Source: Lytechinus variegatus (lineage: Eukaryota; Echinodermata; Echinoidea; Temnopleuroida; Toxopneustidae). Taken from it: a stretch of DNA of 64,000 nucleotides. The notes under the pieces were generated by a model. That model ran no database searches, was not told the DNA's origin, and saw only the letters and a program-made list of their open reading frames with translations. The translations under genes were made by a program, and so were the position numbers. This document shows positions 22,601 through 30,600 of the stretch, piece by piece. How positions within the stretch are numbered: the stretch's first letter is position 1; every line of letters starts with the position of its first letter. The DNA is taken from assembly GCF_018143015.1 (NCBI RefSeq), contig NC_054741.1, positions 56,063,048 to 56,127,047 of the forward strand, written 5' to 3'.

Positions 22601-23238
22601 CATTTCTTCATAGGTCTGAGAAACTGCAGCTTCTAAATCATAGGCCGACAACAACAGTAGAAATAATGGCAGTAAGTAACTCTTTCCATAATCAACTAGA
22701 TCTATGTTATTTTCTCTACAGTATTACTAAAATTATATTGGTTCCAATGTGCAAGAAGTATATAGTGTATTTATGTAGTTATGGGGGTATTTAGCTTTAA
22801 TTCATATTCTTTGAATGAAAATTAGAAATTATATCAATTTGCTTTTTGAATATTATTATGCTGTATTTAAGACATCCAGTTTCATGAATATTGAAAGCAG
22901 AAATTGAATCAAGTGTCAACTCCAATTCACTTTATTTTAATTTTCTGTGTGAATATAATGCAGTGTTCATATTAAGGGGTTGGGTTGGGAGGGATTTCAT
23001 GTATATCCACTGAATTTCACTGTAGATGTTTGAAGAGACTTGTAAAAATAATTTTAAAAATTAGTCAAAATCAATTATCGCATAATATCTCTAGATGATA
23101 GAGGAATGTGAGGAACGATTGACAGAAGAGCAGATGGAATCCCTCATTCAAGTCATCACCTCCATCCTACCAGGAGAGCAAGGGGAAGAAGAGGATGAGG
23201 AAGGAGAAGAAGAAATGGAAGAAGGAGAAGAAGGATAA
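1670..23238 (+). CDS. CRCP: CRCP / RPC9, RNA polymerase III subunit (six coding exons)
   Basis: Spliced CDS 1670-1677, 17258-17294, 18293-18391, 19452-19546, 22614-22671, 23095-23238; 146 aa against about 148 in human. CRCP (yeast Rpc17) pairs with RPC8 as the stalk of RNA polymerase III in the nucleus; it was also described as the CGRP receptor component protein. All junctions are GT/AG and frame stays open. Recognisable conserved blocks are LSNFEVHALLKELQ (residues about 10-23), QQNLATISYETIKYLEKTPC (38-57), EKLQLLNHRPTTTVEIMAMI (about 82-101) and EECEERLTEEQ, followed by TSILPGEQ. The tail from about 128 is almost all Glu/Asp, as in the vertebrate protein. The gene is stretched to 21.6 kb by mobile DNA, mainly in intron 1 (15.6 kb). 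The downstream neighbour, CHCHD2-like, converges tail-to-tail. The identity is firm from family knowledge; the tiny first exon is the least certain part. Confidence 0.93.
1797..1877. repeat. Left copy of a distant inverted repeat rich in CACACGCGTGTG
   Basis: Contains two CACACGCGTGTG palindromes in the order seen, reverse-complemented, at 11973-12053. The pair brackets about 10 kb including two other foldback elements, so it looks like the remains of an older long-inverted-repeat element or two opposite copies of one repeat. Confidence 0.7.
2040..4240. other. CRCP intron 1, stretch without recognised features
   Basis: AT-rich sequence with short G or C runs (about 3050 and 3725) and no exon-like frame or repeat structure that I can support. 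Confidence 0.5.
4270..4600 (-). CDS. Exon-like open frame with a hydrophobic segment, unassigned
   Basis: An open frame starting MDFGIYARIQCSEQ has mixed, non-repetitive composition and one strong hydrophobic stretch (MVFAAFAAFDIIFNVIAMFL, about residues 52-71). This contrasts with the low-complexity frames around it. Towards its 3' end a G-run makes the frame implausible, so a real exon would end earlier; a weak donor-like gtgata follows SIFYL. I recognise no family. It lies antisense inside CRCP intron 1. It may be an exon of an unannotated nested gene or chance. Confidence 0.2.
5880..6710. repeat. Three ~290-bp tandem units in the left foldback arm
   Basis: Units start near 5880, 6130 and 6430. 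Each repeats the phrases 'tttctttga..gtgtgac..gtggtgtggatgtttgag', 'gtgggggctcggggcgat' and 'tgtgggcatgccgggctg'. A partial fourth unit follows to about 6770 and lacks a mate in the right arm. Confidence 0.85.
6770..7115. repeat. Purine-rich GATGAGAGGGACGAGGATG minisatellite
   Basis: Degenerate tandem array of G/A-rich phrases (gatgagagggacgagga, gtgagggatggcgatgat) in the foldback loop. On the opposite strand it reads as Ser/His/Pro-rich frames, which are artefacts. Confidence 0.7.
7784..8179 (+). mobile_element. DINE/Helentron-like element, short copy
   Basis: Begins TGTCTCACCTG..GTGAGACTATAGGCGCC and ends GGCATTCCACTTGT, the same termini as the element at 20269-22300, with flanking T on both sides. 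It holds about one and a half central ~160-bp units. Sited in the loop of the 6.1-kb foldback. Confidence 0.75.
8238..8584. mobile_element. TTAA-flanked MITE
   Basis: TTAA at 8234-8237 precedes AGGGATGCTCCGGGATGAA; the right end (ATCATCAGCCTCCGGTTCCC) is its diverged inverted counterpart. It belongs to the same family as 51054-51655. No coding capacity. Confidence 0.6.
9390..9595. mobile_element. hAT-like MITE fragment (CAGGGGCGGATCC family), diverged
   Basis: G-run 'gggggcacatt', 'tgcttgtcaa' and terminal 'ggatccggccctg' match the better preserved copy at 51851-52098. Ends are degraded. Confidence 0.5.
9850..10700. repeat. Three ~290-bp tandem units in the right foldback arm
   Basis: Reverse-complement mates of the left-arm units, starting near 9850, 10150 and 10455. 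The open frames they contain (such as that beginning MPTQLHPEYFSHLGG) are by-products of the repeat and not genes. Confidence 0.85.
11374..11968. mobile_element. 595-bp foldback MITE with ~235-bp arms
   Basis: Arms 11374 to about 11612 and about 11731 to 11968 are reverse complements starting CTGTGGATACCGCCACACGC. The ~120-bp core is unrelated. It begins 6 bp after the end of the 6.1-kb foldback and sits within or beside the CACACGCGTGTG repeat (11973-12053), implying serial insertion. No coding capacity. Confidence 0.85.
11973..12053. repeat. Right copy of the CACACGCGTGTG inverted repeat
   Basis: Reverse complement of 1797-1877, including the flanking 'gttctggatataacc' and 'cactgcctttcatga'. 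Confidence 0.7.
12054..12690. other. CRCP intron 1, no feature recognised
   Basis: AT-rich, with no conserved frame, tandem repeat or terminal inverted repeat that I can see. Confidence 0.45.
12691..12806 (-). pseudogene. LINE reverse-transcriptase C-terminal fragment
   Basis: Reads SLPAEIVTASTLNRFKSRLD then KFWSAVQYAHPWE and stop. This matches the C-terminal motif SLPEEVVxAxSVNxFKNRLDxxW of CR1/L2/Jockey-type LINE polymerases. Only the last ~38 residues remain; upstream sequence stops where the inverted-repeat element at 12807 begins. Confidence 0.65.
12807..13702. mobile_element. Inverted-repeat DNA element enclosing a LINE fragment
   Basis: Ends GGGGCCGATTGCACGAAA..CAAGGACCGTC (left) and their reverse complement (right), with terminal similarity of about 75 bp. 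The 0.9-kb body has no transposase; 13165-13557 is a LINE fragment. I saw no convincing target duplication. Confidence 0.7.
13165..13557 (-). pseudogene. CR1/L2-type LINE reverse-transcriptase C-terminal fragment
   Basis: Two frames joined by one frameshift near 13420: first RRLESVQRRATKLIPGIKHL and SYSERLRLLKLPSLSHRRKR, then TRGHSLKLEKRYSRLDVRKF and NRVIDVWNSLPEDVVTACSV..FKNRLDKHW. This is the conserved C-terminal end of non-LTR reverse transcriptases (RRATKLIPGL..RLKxLxLPSL..RRxRGDMI). It is a 5'-truncated, non-functional remnant about 130 residues long. Confidence 0.8.
13728..13920 (-). mobile_element. 7SL-like SINE, 5'-truncated copy
   Basis: On the minus strand: TGTAATCCAAGCCTGTGG.., CGGGGAAGTTACAAATTGAT, GAGGTTCGAGCCCTCGGTCA (a GGTTCGANCC B-box), GACGTAAATAAT, ACACGTCTGACAAAAC, then an (AC)n tail. 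It shares this order with the fuller copy at 40071-40250. See that entry for the 7SL resemblance. Confidence 0.65.
14055..14290. repeat. Pyrimidine-rich low-complexity stretch
   Basis: CT-rich run (ctctcttcccttctctcttg and similar). Short frames across it on both strands are low complexity and not coding. Confidence 0.5.
14306..14540. repeat. Degenerate GCGAGTGCAAAGC-type repeat units
   Basis: Three weak units ('cgtgagtgcaaagcacgagc', 'gcgagtgcaaagtgctagct', 'gcaagtgcgaagctagaa') interspersed with 'gatatct..catgatgaacaggatggatatct'. They match the array at 33.5-34.6 kb. Confidence 0.6.
14563..15008. mobile_element. Giant-hairpin element with 13-bp flanking repeat
   Basis: Arms 14564 to about 14705 and about 14822 to 14967 are reverse complements of ~145 bp. 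The direct repeat CATTCAGCAATTT lies at 14550-14562 and 15009-15021, just outside the left arm and after a 41-bp right tail (..ccaccatgcaaaccttcaaa..). A related hairpin with the same tail phrase lies at 49250-49502. A 13-bp duplication fits target-primed insertion better than a cut-and-paste element; the class remains uncertain. Confidence 0.7.
15030..17166. mobile_element. TTAA-flanked MITE interrupted by a second element
   Basis: TTAA at 15026-15029 and 17167-17170. Ends GGTCAAGTCCACCCC and GGAGTGGACATGTCC are an inverted pair, and about 140 bp inside each end is also inverted-similar ('tcacaaag/gtgaaattaagcg', 'gaaaatttcat/atgaaattttcagcattatg'). The middle (15471-17021) is a separate insertion. 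Relatives: 63040-63545 and a fragment at 48577-48660. Confidence 0.7.
15471..17021. mobile_element. 1.55-kb element with GGTATTCTGAAA ends, nested
   Basis: Left end GGGGCGGTATTCTGAAAGCTC and right end AGACTTTTCAGAATACCCCC are inverted. GGTATTCTGAAA recurs subterminally near 15511 and 15640. GAAC flanks both sides (15466-15469 and 17022-17025). The interior is AT-rich with GA-rich patches and no transposase frame. Confidence 0.6.
17258..17294 (+). CDS. CRCP: CRCP coding exon 2
   Basis: 37 nt between a pyrimidine-rich acceptor (tttacag) and donor gtgagt. The first base completes the Val codon from exon 1; the rest encodes IKESAAMLSNFE. Confidence 0.9.
17295..19451. other. CRCP introns 2 and 3
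   Basis: Apart from exon 3 this is AT-rich intron. C and G runs with poly(A) occur at 18897-19100 and 19120-19210. No further gene or clear element. Confidence 0.5.
18293..18391 (+). CDS. CRCP: CRCP coding exon 3
   Basis: 99 nt (33 codons) between tttcag and gtttgt. It encodes VHALLKELQSGSSQRGKKSI and then SKKQQNLATISYE, the most family-typical N-terminal block. Confidence 0.95.
19452..19546 (+). CDS. CRCP: CRCP coding exon 4
   Basis: 95 nt between gtgcag and gtgagt. It encodes TIKYLEKTPCGLQTPEVVEK and FLRALTPFSLT, ending two bases into a Lys codon. Confidence 0.95.
20269..22300 (+). mobile_element. DINE/Helentron-like element containing a nested copy of itself
   Basis: Starts TGTCACCTGCGAAGCAAAGT, ends GGCATTCCACTTGT; an 11-bp inverted motif GTCTCACCTGC / GCAGGTGAGAC lies at the very 5' end but ~22 bp inside the 3' end (asymmetric). 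The centre is tandem units of ~153-163 bp. A complete second copy occupies 20556-21489. This layout (asymmetric terminal inverted repeats, central tandem repeats, insertion between T and T) is that of DINE-1/HINE-type non-autonomous Helentrons; the class assignment is inferred. No Rep/helicase is encoded. Lies in CRCP intron 4. Confidence 0.75.
20556..21489 (+). mobile_element. Nested inner DINE-like copy
   Basis: Full head (TGTCTCACCTGCGAAGCAAA) and full tail (ATTCCACTTGT). Left flank ..gaggttaagtatt and right flank tgaaatgtcatcataac.. rejoin as sequence that is uninterrupted inside the inner copy at 20826-20850, so the insertion point is read directly. Confidence 0.8.
22345..22372. repeat. 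Poly(T) run
   Basis: About 22 consecutive T shortly after the DINE-like element. Confidence 0.7.
22614..22671 (+). CDS. CRCP: CRCP coding exon 5
   Basis: 58 nt between catag and gtaagt. The first base completes Lys80, then SEKLQLLNHRPTTTVEIMA, nearly identical to the human EKLQLLNHRPVTAVEIQ block. Confidence 0.95.
23095..23238 (+). CDS. CRCP: CRCP coding exon 6 with stop
   Basis: Acceptor ctctag, then 47 codons and TAA at 23236-23238. It encodes MIEECEERLTEEQMESLIQV, ITSILPGEQG and a Glu/Asp-rich tail. Confidence 0.95.
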   Translation: MIEECEERLTEEQMESLIQVITSILPGEQGEEEDEEGEEEMEEGEEG

Positions 23239-23745
23239 ATCATTGCTTTCATCTAATGTAGAAAAGTTGTCATTCAGAGAGGATGGATGCTGAACTGGTA
23301 GAAACTTGAAGGAACTTGAAAATTCATCCCGACAGCCATCTTAGTCTTATTCTGATGTCTTGTAGAACTAGCTAGAGTTGGAAACTGAGTTGGTAAAGGA
23401 GGGAAGGGAGAATGAAGAGGGAAGCTGTTTAGCCAGTGGGCTGTGTGCACCGAGGAGCTGGCTGTTAGTAGGTTACATTGCAAATTGCTGCACAAGGGTC
23501 CCTGCGAGAGGTTATACATTCTATTTCAGGATTTATTAAAAGACAGTGGCAGAAAATCAAAACCTGCGGCAATGATAGATGGAATGCATTATGTCACATG
23601 ATGTCGATTTGTCAAATCAGTGATTATTATTCTAGTATGGGGTATATAAAATGTTTCATCATTGGAAAGTTTTGTTGTACAGTATGCTTGACTTATGACA
23701 TGCCAAATGGGCTCTCAATCAATAAAAGAATACTGCTTAATGCAT
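23239..23745 (+). other. CRCP 3' untranslated region (probable)
   Basis: No coding signal follows the stop. A canonical AATAAA at 23721-23726 suggests cleavage near 23740-23750. A second AATAAA-like site near 25302 could serve a longer form. Confidence 0.5.
23721..23726 (+). terminator. Poly(A) signal, CRCP
   Basis: AATAAA about 485 nt downstream of the CRCP stop codon, the first canonical hexamer on this strand. Confidence 0.5.
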
Positions 23746-24143
23746 CAGAGTGATGTATCTTAGCCATTTACATCAGCTGAATTACCAGGAACATGTGTTT
23801 ATTCAAGTTCTTGCAGTTAAAACACATGTTGCTGTAGAGAAAAAAATTGCAAAAATTCGATAAAAATTCTTTGTACTTCATGAAAACATCACATTTCCAC
23901 TTATATTCCAATCGCTGATAAATTGCACATAACTTTTAGCATTATGAAATAGCCCTTGGTTTCATTAGAATGTACACTGTATAATGCTTTTGTAGGATAT
24001 ATGGTAGGAGATCTTGCAGATTGGATGTATTAATATAAAATTTGCAACAACCCATGGCCAAAATAAGATGCTATGTATCAAAAGAATATTCTATCCTTCA
24101 CAAGTCATTAACCTGAAAGAAGATAATTGTATCCAGGCCTTTC

Positions 24144-24306
24144 CAGGGGCGGATCCATGATTTTCCAAAGGGGGAGGAGAGGCACATGTTCTCAAAGAAA
24201 ATTTTACAGGCTTAAAAGAAAAAGTGTATGAACAACATATCTACATTAAAAATATTGACTTTGACTATCAAAGGGAGGTGGGGGCACGGGCTGGATCTGC
24301 CACCAA
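24144..24306. mobile_element. hAT-like MITE, CAGGGGCGGATCC family
   Basis: Left end CAGGGGCGGATCCATGATTT, right end GGGCTGGATCTGCCACC, with internal 'gaggcacatg' and 'ggtgggggcacgggct' as in 51851-52098. The flanks do not show a clean duplication. Confidence 0.65.
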
Positions 24307-24462
24307 TTGTAGCTCAGTATTGCTTCTTAATTGCTATTTGAAGATGAATGTCAATTTCCTGGACCCATACCACCAAGCTTAGTTATTGATCATGCAGCTG
24401 ACACATAGTGATCAATATAATCAATTATAAAACCAGCCCTATGATCACATTCTAAGCTTTGA

Positions 24463-24612
24463 GTTACAGAGCCCTGGGGAGTGTTCCATCAACATTTTTT
24501 CCGACATGTTGGATCTGACAACTTTCCTTGATTTTGATTGGCTGAGAAGCACTGTTACTATGGTAACTATTGGACTCAGACAAGTCCTTTCATGAAACTC
24601 TCCCCTGGCCAG
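24463..24612. mobile_element. Probable small MITE
   Basis: Left GAGCCCTGGGGAGTGTTCCAT and right CATGAAACTCTCCCCTGGCC are imperfect inverted ends about 150 bp apart. Non-coding. Confidence 0.4.
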
Positions 24613-26526
24613 GTCGTGAAATACATACATGTAGTAAGTTAGCATGACCATTGAAAATTTCATGATGTAGGATCAACAATATGATGTGATAAAAAATGTC
24701 AATGATGAATTCCAAATTATTTTGGAAAATAATTTGTAGTTTGGTCAAGAACAGAAAAAATAAAGGAAATAATTGTAAGTCTGGCAGTGTAATGAAAATA
24801 TGAATATCATGGCTCTTAACAGAATATCCAGAGTCAACCCTGCCGTGGAATTGCCAAAATAGTCTGAAATTGGACCAGATTTTGGGTTATCGCTTGGCAG
24901 CATTACCAGTTTGGAACCTTGTAAAGATAATTTTCTGCTTATGCACATTGTTCAGCATTGTTGTCCCCTTTAGATGAAGAATATTATCAGTATAAGCTTT
25001 ATTGAACATGATTTGTGTTTGAAATATTTGTATTATGAATATTTAAGAACTGGAGGACTTGGAATAGATTTGATCATATATTTTTAGTATGTAATCTGTT
25101 GTTTGTTGGTTTCATTTTTGTCTCAATTGATGGACTGAGAAGGGTAATTACACCCTAGATTCTCCCTAATCCTTGTGGAATCATACCATCACTGCCCCCC
25201 TTGTCCTTCCTTATACCTCAGTCACATTTGCCCTATGGTGGGCATACTGCTAGCACTGTTTTAACATTTTTGTACTAGCTACATGTACATGAGGTGGTTT
25301 GAATAAAAATGAATTAAACAGCCGTCTTCGACTTGCTGTAGAGCAAATGTGACTGAGGTACAAATCCCCCACTTGAAGCTTCTTCACTCCTTCCCCAAAA
25401 CCTTTCTGTACCTATTTCTCCCTCACGTTTACTCCACCATCCTTCTCTCCAATCCCCCACCTTTCTTTTACTCTTTCCCCCGAACCCTTCCATTCAAATC
25501 TATCTCTACTCCCAACATCACCAAGGCTAAGCTCTCCAATTCCTCACATCTTACACACATCCTCCCACTCCATTTCTATCTTCATTTACTATTTCCCCAA
25601 ACCATCACCTAGGCTATCATCTAAAACAACCCCTCACCAACATGTTTTTCTAGATTTGAACTGTACATGCCCATTATTTACTGAAAGTGGGGCGAAAAGG
25701 GTGAAATTTCGGTCAATCTCATCACTTTCCTTCATGTAAGACGACCTAGAAAAAATACTCTGACGTGCCAAATATATTTTACTTCCATTTTCTTTTTCAT
25801 CAATGTACAATAATAAAATACTTTGATACATTTTCAGGTTTGAAATGTCACATACGCAGGATAAAAATCAAATCAACACACATAATATTGCTGCAACAAT
25901 CCAATAACATATCGTCATATTCAGCTCACAAAACTGCAATGGTACATGCAACTTCAGACCATTCCCATAGCATGTTTATCAGTCCTGCTGCACATAAATA
26001 ATATTCTATTACATATAGAAGATGAGCGTCCTTTATAAATGATTGTTTATCACCATTTGAAGAGAATCAAAGTTTGTTAAATCATTTCATGTATATTTCC
26101 TAGGTCAAGATATATATCATTGAGGAATACCTGCAGCAAGAAAATCAATACATTTACTCTCAAATGATTCCCCTAAAACCTAAAAAACATGAAATAATGA
26201 TAGTTTGAGAATTTCACTGGCAAGTTGCAACAACATCCCAATCGGCAAACTTTGGCTATTACAGCTTCAAATTTTCACACTTAGGCATTATATTCGGCTC
26301 AACAAAACAATTTGAATAATAAGTATGAAAATCAAACGAACCCAAAACCAGGAAGTTCATCAAAATAGGACATACAAAAGTGGGAAATTATGAGAATATT
26401 GGAGTTTTGCTTAATTTCACACATTTAAATGCATATGGGGATGTCAAGGATGTCACACATTCACCATTTCTTTTTTATTTAATTTTATGAAATACAAATT
26501 GTTTTCACCCTTTTGTAATAATGTAG
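24613..26526. other. Intergenic sequence between CRCP and CHCHD2-like 3' ends
   Basis: AT-rich; a C-rich patch at 25400-25610 gives a low-complexity frame. About 26290-26480 is a diverged fragment of the 63040-63545 MITE family ('gcttaatttcacacatttaaatgcatat'). No exon recognised. Confidence 0.45.
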
Positions 26527-27015
26527 ACAAGTGAACGCCTCTGACAGTTTTGCCTGCATTACATGATTCAATATAACAGCAGCGCTGACTTTGAAAACAA
26601 CTAAGATGAATAAATTTTTTACAAAAAACACATAAATTTGATAATCACATACTAAGTTCTTTGACCTCAAATGACCTTCACCTAGTGACCTGAAATTTCA
26701 TTTACCAATTTGCTGATATGTACGTTTTCTCCGATAGGACTTCATACTTTCAATATCAACTTAAAAAATCCAAATTAATATTGTTGGTTAAGTTTTTTAT
26801 GTTGATATCACAACATGGTCAAAGTTTAGTAAACATAAATGAAATTTGACCTTTATCATGTGACATGAAACTTTTCCAAGATGATCAGTCATATTTGATT
26901 ATCCACAAGTGTAAGTTTCATAAAATAGATTCACATGCTTTCAAAGTTATGACACTCTAAAATGTCAACCTTGGTTAAGATTTTCACCGTTGACTTTGCC
27001 ACCACCGCCTATGTC
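26527..27015 (-). mobile_element. DINE-like element, old copy
   Basis: On the minus strand the tail ..CTGTCAGAGGCGTTCACTTGT ends at 26527. The head relic 'gacataggcggtggtggcaaagtcaacg' lies near 26990-27010. Heavily diverged, so older than the copies at 20-22 kb. Confidence 0.6.
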
Positions 27016-27473
27016 TTGCTTAACTTATGTTTCAATGAATTCTCAATTTACAAATTTGTCTGTGTTTTCTGATTTCATTGAAGAAAACACAAATATAGAG
27101 AGTGTGTGCATATCTTTGCTCCTATCAATAGTCACTCGTGCACATAACTGTTGTGTGAGATAAAATAAACTTTAACACATTATTATTTTCCTATTTTTAA
27201 CACATTATTATTTTCCTATTTTCACTCGATTTTGATGGCATTTCAGTGTCGTGCTGATTTAAATTTTCTCGTAACTCTCTCGCTTATTCAAAATGGCATG
27301 CTGTTAGGGTGGACATAACTTTTTCTTAATTAGTGTGAATGCAAGCAGCTAGAGGTAGAAAAAGCAGAACAAAGGATTAACTGAATTCATGGTAACATTT
27401 TTACTTTCATAATTCTGACAATAATGAGCATCTAATAAATACTGATAACATTCCTTTGGTGAAACTTACAAAC

Positions 27474-27479
27474 TTTATT
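27474..27479 (-). terminator. Poly(A) signal, CHCHD2-like gene
   Basis: AATAAA on the minus strand, 172 nt past the stop codon. Confidence 0.6.
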
Positions 27480-27650
27480 CCGATGGCTTGGCGGATTTAA
27501 AACAGTTAATTTCAGAGTTCAATTTGGTTCCACCAATAATAACTTATACAGTTAAAAGAATACGTCATATCATTTGATGTTGCATGTAATAGCTGCAGTG
27601 GACAGAGGCCGACATCTGAGAAAGTATAGGGCAAATCACGCTCACCGCTG

Positions 27651-27661
27651 TTATGCCAAAC
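27651..27661 (-). CDS. CHCHD2: CHCHD2-like coding exon 4 (last 11 nt)
   Basis: Acceptor ccatag then GT TTG GCA TAA; with the split Gly codon this gives G-L-A-stop, exactly the vertebrate C-terminus NGLA. Very short, but the phase and residues both fit. Confidence 0.85.
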
Positions 27662-30600
27662 CTATGGTGGGGAGAAAGGATAGACATGATTAATAAGTTT
27701 CAAAAGAATTATTAAAATCAAAAGCTGGTAAAGCATCAGACCAGTTCCCAAATGATCTCTAATATTATATTCTTTATACTGTACCAAAGCTTTGTAGTTG
27801 GGTCACACTCCATCATACTTAGTTAAAAATAGTCCCACTTGTGTTGATGGGGACATAGTTTCTTGAATCTTAAGATTGAATTAAAGCAGGCTTATCAGGC
27901 TAAAATCTTGAGGTTGAGCAAACCTAGGCTCATGGCGAACTGCCTATAAGGGGGCCTACCATTGACACATCATGGGGAAATTGAATTAGTACGAAAATTT
28001 TAAAGGCCAATTGACTTGCATAATATAATCCGTCCGTCATGAGAGCCAGTCGGACTAAAATGCGATAAAAGTTCAGACAGCACAAATTTGACCAAACTTT
28101 TACTTCGGTTTGTCGCAGTTTTCTACAATCCAAATTCCTAGACTCTAAGCAGGTTTCTTCAGTGCTAAAGCAAAACAAATATCCTCTGTGAAGTTACATG
28201 TTTCAAAGTGAAAACATGCAGTTTACTACTGGTTGGTTAGTCTTTTAACTATCGCTCTCCTATTTACCTGCCAGACATACCGGCGTCTATCATACAGTGC
28301 GTATCAAAAAAAAGTTTACACTTTGAAAAAGCCTAGGAATTAAAAAATATACAATATATGAGTAATTTTTTTCACAAATAATCTTGGGTTTGGGTCTTAT
28401 CTATCCAATGAAAGTAAAAGTTTTGACAGAATGTTACACATCAGTGAGCACTTTCCATTGTTGTAAAGCTTGCAGATATCTATTTGCGCAGAAATGCTCG
28501 TTCACACTGTCAAGGGGAAAGGGCGAAATCAAACTTACACTGCGAAACATTTCTCATACATTTCCCATTACACTTTTTGTCAACTGTATTAAATGGATAC
28601 ATTCAAATATTTTGTAACAATTTTGCCACCCAAATTGAAATTTCAACACTTAGTAAGCACAACCCTTACCCTTTTTGTGCCAGCTGGATCTGAGGACGTA
28701 ACTAAATCTGAACAAAAGTTTATATCAGACATCTCCAGCATTTTTTCACTAAGTTTTTAGCATTTAAAGTGGGTTTACATTTTATTTTTCATTTAATACT
28801 TGTTTCTCCACACTTTTTCCAAGCTTGACAATGATTAACAAAATGAAAATCAAGCTAAGCCATTTCATGTAAATCACAGCTCAGTGTAAAACAAATATTG
28901 TCACGATGGACTCGGTGTGTGGAGGAGTGGGGTGGGGCGCAAAGCACTCTTCGAAGTGTTTTGGGCAAGGAAACAAGTTAAAAAGGTAAAAGATATCTTC
29001 AAATCAATTTTACTAGCTAAATTAAATGTGTTCTTCATGATTAAGGTCTACTTTTATTCGCATAACTATTTCAAAGTTCTGTGCAAATCATTTTTTACTA
29101 ACATTTCAAAAGTAACTGGTGCTCACTCAAGCGGAAATATTTTTTTTGGACAGTTACTTTGTCATTTGCTTAAATGGATCTGTACCAATGTTAAAATTTG
29201 AAAAATCTTCAGGATATTACGAATGTATAATTTTACAGGATATTTTCTAAGTGTAAACTTTTTTGTATACTACCCCCAGGCAGTCTGGAAGCAGGCCTTG
29301 TAGTTGCTCTTCCGTATCATAAGCCGTTTTCTCGTCGAGCAAAATTTGAAACGGGGCAATAAATCATGGAACTTGGAACAGGCTCTCCTCATAGTGAAAG
29401 TAAGCTGAGTGGACGACTTGAATGCCTTCTCTGTTCTAAGATAGGCCTTGATTTCCCCATGATTTGTCAATGGTAGGCCACTTTTCATACCTGATACCTA
29501 TAGTATTTCCGCAACCCACATATGCTAACCCTGTAGACCAAAAAAAAAACCTATAGTGTGACACATTTTTCTTGAGAATTAAAACCATGATCATTCTTAC
29601 CGTTCGCTCTCTTGCAATCTTTGAGAACCATGTTGAACGCATCGCACAAACTGAGGTCACTCTGGGTATCGGCACACTGCATGAATCTCTGTAGCTCATA
29701 CTGGCAAGGGTTCTGCTGCTGCTGCTGTTGTGGCTGTTCTTGGTAGGTGACATCTGGATGGCTACTTCCACCACCAGTCATGGCATGTCCAACGGCATGC
29801 CCCTGTGATAGTGCAAAACCATTAAGAATGGATTAAGTTATGGGATTGGATCGGGGGGGAGGGAGGGTGTACTTAGATTTGGTTTGGACAAGGGTGTGCG
29901 GCCGAAGGTTCAATACCCATACCCATATTTACGGGTCATTTTGGCTAAAAAGGTACCCATTATCATTGATCGATTAATTTGACAAGCAAGAAAAAAAGGC
30001 TATCACCCAAAATTAGAGGAGAAAATGGACCCATGTTTAAGGCCAGTATCTAAAAATTGGGGCCATGTTTAGGGGTTTTCCAGCATAAAACCATACCCCA
30101 TGTTTAGGGATTTCTTTAAATAAAACAACCCATCGAGCAGCACATCCCCGTATGCCTTATTTCATGAGTTATCCCCCCCCCCACCGGGACTGGATCAAGA
30201 CTTGTTACTTGACTGGGGAGCACTTTATGAAACAAAGTCGGTGATCTAAAAGATATGAAGAAGATTCCAACTTAATCCTTAATAAACTGGGGTCAATTTG
30301 ACCCCACCCTCGGCAAATTTTGCCGCTCAGCCGCTGCGCAAATTTTTTTTACCGCACCACTGATGGACTTTTTACTTTCAAGTCTTGCGCATCTTTTGAG
30401 ACCAAATTTGCGATGCCCATTTACGCTGTTTCGAAATTACACAATATTTTGTAAGCGCAGCTCGGTCCTAAAATTGCTCAAAAACGTGATTACTTGTACA
30501 AAGTCAATGTAAATTGTGTTTTCCAACCCAAAATCATTAATGTATGATTATCTTTATTTTTGTTGGTTCAGATGGATGTATTTTATGTGATTTATGATTG

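Noticed and set aside
29436-29774. 112-aa frame over CHCHD2-like exon 3
   Set aside because: Shadow frame of the CHCH exon; the real frame has the twin CX9C motif.
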